From positions 1-6,649 of the forward strand of contig CAKKOZ010000007.1 of NCBI GenBank assembly GCA_919901335.1: 6,649 nucleotides of DNA, written 5' to 3'. Source of the stretch: Nitrospiria bacterium. GTDB lineage: Bacteria; Nitrospirota; Nitrospiria; JACQBZ01. Made by a program: the position numbers and the translations under genes. Positions 4,518 to 6,649 of the stretch are shown piece after piece (position 1 is the stretch's first letter; every line of letters starts with the position of its first letter). The notes beneath the pieces were generated by a model that saw only the letters and a list, made by a program, of their open reading frames with translations, was not told the origin of the DNA and ran no database searches.

Positions 4518-6319
4518 TGTCACTCATGCTGGCGGGTTGTGCCGTCCTACCGGCGGCGCAGTCCATGCCATGGCCTCAACAGGATCTGGATCGGGTCTTT
4601 TTCGTCAATACCGAACAAGGCTGGATTGTCGGCAAGGAAGGATTGATCCTGCATACCGAAGACGGCGGTGAACGCTGGACGGCGCAGGACAGCGGCAGCA
4701 AAAACGGATTGGGCGGAGTGCAGTTCTTAGATGCCCGGCAGGGATGGGTGATCGGCGACAACGGGACGATCCTATGGACGCAGGACGGAGGGAAGCGGTG
4801 GGAGGCCCAGCACGCCGGGACAACGGCCCATCTTTTCAGCCTCCGTTTTGTGGATGCCAAGCGGGGCTGGATCGTCGGACGGGATGGAACGATTCTCCAT
4901 ACCGATGACGGCGGACGGCACTGGCGGCCCCAGGCCGGCGGGACGCGCAGCTATCTCTACAGCGTTTCGTTCGTGGACGCCCGGAAGGGTTGGATTGTCG
5001 GGCGGGACGGATTGATTCTCCATACCGAAGATGGGGGGGAAACCTGGAAGAGTGAGACGCTTCCCCAGGGTTTCTGGTTGTACGAGATTTTCTTCTTTAA
5101 CGAGCAGATCGGATGGGCGGCGGGGAAGGACGGGGTCATTGTATCCACTCGCGATGGCGGAAAATCGTGGCAACTCCAGGACAGCGGAACAAACCGCTCC
5201 CTCTACGGCGTCTATTTTGTGGATAAAGATCACGGCTGGTCGGTGGGTGTGGCCGGAACGGTGCTCCGCACCCGCGACGGTGGAAAGCGATGGGCGTCGC
5301 AACCCGGCGGCGCGGCGAACTGGCTTGGCGTGTTTTTTGTCGATCCGCAGAACGGTTGGATGATCGGCCGGGGAGGCACGATCCGGCATACGACCAACGG
5401 CGGCGAAACCTGGATCGCGCAGAGCCGGGAGGTGGCGGCCTGGTTGTGCGGGGTGCATTTTGCGGATTCTCAAAACGGGTGGGCGGTCGGAGACAGCGGG
5501 ATAATTCTTCATACGACGGACGGCGGTCAGCGGTGGACGGCCCAGCCGATTGATACGATGCGTTGGTTATGCGGTGTGCAGTTCATTGATTCGCAGAAGG
5601 GCTGGGTTGTAGGGGGATTCGGCGCGATTTGGCACACAGACGACGGCGGGCGGCAGTGGCGGCCCCAGCCCAGCGGCACACAGGAAAACTGGATTTATGA
5701 TGTTCAGTTTGTGACTTCACAGAGCGGTTCTGTTCAATCAGGCTGGGCGGTCGGCCGTAACGGACTGATTCTCAAGACCCAGGACGGGGGTGAGACCTGG
5801 GAAAAACAGGAGAGCGGAACGACCGACTGGCTGGACGGGCTTTTTGTACTCGACCCTCTTCGCGCCTGGGCGGTCGGCCGCGGAGGCGTGATCCTGAAGA
5901 CGGAGGATGGGGGGAAAATCTGGCGGACACAACGTTCTCCGGACGGCGAGTGGTTGGGCGATATCCATTTTGTGGACCCGCGGAACGGCTGGACGGTGGG
6001 AAGCAATGGCGTGCTGTTGCATACGACGGACGGCGGGGAGACCTGGAAACGGGAGGCGTTGGGAACGACCGAGAAATTAGGCGATCTCTTTTTCACGGAT
6101 AACCAACACGGCTGGATTGTAGGAGATAGGGGCGTTGTTCTGGCCACAAAGGACGGCGGAAGATCCTGGCGGTTTCAGAAATCAAACACGACGAACGATT
6201 TTTACAGCGTTTATTTCTCGGATCAAGGCCACGGCACGGCGGTGGGAACGGGCGGGGCGATTCGTTATACGGAGGACGGCGGGACCCATTGGCTGACGCC
6301 GAAGGCGGTAGGGCTGTGA
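4475..6319 (+). CDS. YCF48-like/Asp-box repeat lipoprotein, 14 repeats
   Basis: This 614-residue protein begins with a signal peptide and lipobox L-A-G-C (cysteine at residue 22). From about residue 39 to 607 it consists of 14 repeats of about 41 residues: 'L-x-x-V-x-F-V-D-x-x-x-G-W-x-V-G-x-x-G-x-I-L-H-T-x-D-G-G-x-x-W'. The T-x-D-G-G-x-x-W part is an Asp-box-like turn and G-W-x-V-G is typical of YCF48/HCF136 proteins, which form seven-blade propellers that bind photosystem II assembly intermediates in phototrophs. Fourteen repeats would fit two seven-blade propellers. Repeat 10 has about five extra residues before G-W (residues 416-423), and repeat 14 has lost the tryptophan of G-W. Nothing nearby suggests photosynthesis, and sialidase catalytic residues are not recognisable. 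It starts 15 bp after the upstream gene. A binding or scaffold role at the membrane is inferred. Confidence 0.88.
   Translation: MEKGIVRYPLIPSILSLMLAGCAVLPAAQSMPWPQQDLDRVFFVNTEQGWIVGKEGLILHTEDGGERWTAQDSGSKNGLGGVQFLDARQGWVIGDNGTILWTQDGGKRWEAQHAGTTAHLFSLRFVDAKRGWIVGRDGTILHTDDGGRHWRPQAGGTRSYLYSVSFVDARKGWIVGRDGLILHTEDGGETWKSETLPQGFWLYEIFFFNEQIGWAAGKDGVIVSTRDGGKSWQLQDSGTNRSLYGVYFVDKDHGWSVGVAGTVLRTRDGGKRWASQPGGAANWLGVFFVDPQNGWMIGRGGTIRHTTNGGETWIAQSREVAAWLCGVHFADSQNGWAVGDSGIILHTTDGGQRWTAQPIDTMRWLCGVQFIDSQKGWVVGGFGAIWHTDDGGRQWRPQPSGTQENWIYDVQFVTSQSGSVQSGWAVGRNGLILKTQDGGETWEKQESGTTDWLDGLFVLDPLRAWAVGRGGVILKTEDGGKIWRTQRSPDGEWLGDIHFVDPRNGWTVGSNGVLLHTTDGGETWKREALGTTEKLGDLFFTDNQHGWIVGDRGVVLATKDGGRSWRFQKSNTTNDFYSVYFSDQGHGTAVGTGGAIRYTEDGGTHWLTPKAVGL
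4589..6295 (+). repeat. Array of 14 YCF48-like coding repeats
   Basis: Repeats of about 123 bp encode blades with conserved G-W-x-V-G and T-x-D-G-G-x-x-W. Individual units differ widely in codons, with the closest at the DNA level around 4861-4920 and 4981-5040 (repeats 3 and 4). This indicates an old expansion with some more recent copying. Confidence 0.8.
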
Positions 6320-6374
6320 GAGTTGAGAGCCTGTCCTGAGCGAAGTCGAAGGATTGAACGTTGAGAGTCGTGAG
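6320..6374 (+). other. Junction: TTGAGAG repeats split by a short intergenic repeat
   Basis: Directly after the stop codon come GAG-AG-TTGAGAG (to 6329), then a foreign-looking segment (about 6328-6360), then TTGAGAG again at 6361-6367 and GTGAG before the ATG at 6375. By comparison with 4460-4474, where the TTGAGAG units are adjacent, the middle part looks inserted. No terminator hairpin followed by T residues is present. GTGAG at 6370-6374 is the only, weak, ribosome binding site candidate for the next gene. Confidence 0.55.
6328..6353 (-). repeat. Dispersed 'SFDFAQDRL'-type intergenic repeat
   Basis: The core is CCTGTCCTGAGCGAAGTCGA on the + strand (6330-6349); the reverse strand reads S-F-D-F-A-Q-D-R-L. 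I recognise this from memory as a short repeat scattered in intergenic regions of many environmental bacterial genomes, often mis-translated in databases. It has TCCT and AGGA at its ends as an imperfect palindrome. Confidence 0.6.
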
Positions 6375-6649
6375 ATGAAAAAAGGAATTGTCCACTATCA
6401 TCTATCCTCTATCATCTTGTCACTCCTCTTGGCGGGATGCGGCGCGGCGGGCCCGGGGAACCGGATGGACCCTCTGAGCCCGCTCGTTCCCAAACCGGAG
6501 GGGCGCTGGGGACTTTTTTGGACGTCGGTTGAGGAGGCCCGGTCCCATCGTCTCACGGCGCCTTCAATCGACGGGCGCAGCCTGGCCTGGTCTCCGGATG
6601 GAACCCGGCTGGCGTTTATCTCGAACCGTGACGGGAACGATGAGGTTTA
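6375..6649 (+). CDS. PD40 beta-propeller lipoprotein, 5' end only
   Basis: From ATG 6375 the frame stays open to the window end (91 complete codons). It encodes M-K-K-G-I-V..., a hydrophobic core and lipobox L-A-G-C with cysteine at residue 22. After a Gly/Pro-rich linker come R-W-G-L-F-W-T and R-L-T-A-P-S, then a PD40 blade with S-L-A-W-S-P-D-G-T-R-L-A-F-I-S-N-R-D-G-N-D-E-V cut at the edge. Serine in S-P-D-G is TCT, so it groups with the PD40 genes upstream and not with the one at 3524. Its start and signal peptide closely match those of the gene at 4475, although that mature protein is of another repeat family. The ATG lacks a strong ribosome binding site. Role unknown. Confidence 0.85.
   Translation, partial: MKKGIVHYHLSSIILSLLLAGCGAAGPGNRMDPLSPLVPKPEGRWGLFWTSVEEARSHRLTAPSIDGRSLAWSPDGTRLAFISNRDGNDEV

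Noticed and set aside
4468..4671. Short + strand frame overlapping the start of the YCF48-like gene
   Set aside because: Out of frame with a clear lipoprotein gene and without any domain or signal sequence.
4772..5512. Long reverse-strand open frame (246 codons) under the YCF48-like gene
   Set aside because: Its repeated Pro/Arg-rich pattern mirrors the repeat period of the + strand gene, with no ribosome binding site or recognisable domain. It is a shadow of GC-rich repeat coding.
4475..6319. Photosystem II assembly factor or sialidase
   Set aside because: YCF48-like and Asp-box repeats are widespread in non-photosynthetic bacteria. There are no photosynthesis genes nearby, and no sialidase catalytic set (arginine triad, Tyr/Glu) can be recognised.
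6328..6353. Intrinsic terminator after the YCF48-like gene
   Set aside because: The segment is only an imperfect palindrome with no T-run; it fits a dispersed repeat better.
1..6649. CRISPR array or non-coding direct repeats
   Set aside because: All periodic signals of about 120-135 bp are in-frame propeller blades; there are no short identical repeats with unique spacers.

Overview
The window is a one-direction array of genes for secreted beta-propeller proteins, all on the + strand. It holds four complete or nearly complete genes, the 3' end of another (1-453) and the 5' end of a sixth (6375-6649). No enzyme, transporter, regulator, RNA gene or phage gene was recognised. The signal peptides, including three lipoboxes of the form L-A-G-C, suggest an envelope or periplasmic destination in a Gram-negative-type bacterium. 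The DNA is GC-rich. One intergenic repeat (6328-6353) reads SFDFAQDRL on the reverse strand, a spurious peptide I recall from many uncultured or environmental lineages (Nitrospirota, Chloroflexota and Desulfobacterota-like genomes). The lineage cannot be fixed from this window.

Layout. 1-453: last three or so blades of a TolB-like (PD40) propeller. 477-2435: an exported two-domain protein, a seven-blade YVTN propeller followed by seven PD40 repeats. 2423-3439: an exported seven-repeat PD40 protein that overlaps the previous gene by 13 bp and matches its C-terminal half blade for blade. 3440-3523: an 84-bp gap carrying short repeats. 3524-4459: a PD40 lipoprotein of a different subfamily, about six blades. 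4475-6319: a lipoprotein with 14 YCF48/Asp-box-like repeats. 6320-6374: a junction with TTGAGAG repeats interrupted by the SFDFAQDRL-type repeat. 6375-6649: start of another PD40 lipoprotein.

The tight spacing (overlap, 15 bp, 55 bp, 84 bp) and common strand suggest co-transcription, but no convincing promoter or terminator is visible. The cluster seems to have grown by duplication, domain fusion and exchange of start and signal-peptide segments. Its substrate or partner is unknown; a scaffold or ligand-binding role at the cell surface is inference only. The most notable signals are the YVTN-PD40 fusion joined exactly where the neighbouring paralog's signal peptide ends, the shared start and signal-peptide cassette in front of unrelated mature proteins, the recurrent complementarity between start codons and downstream signal-peptide DNA, and the 14-repeat YCF48-like lipoprotein.
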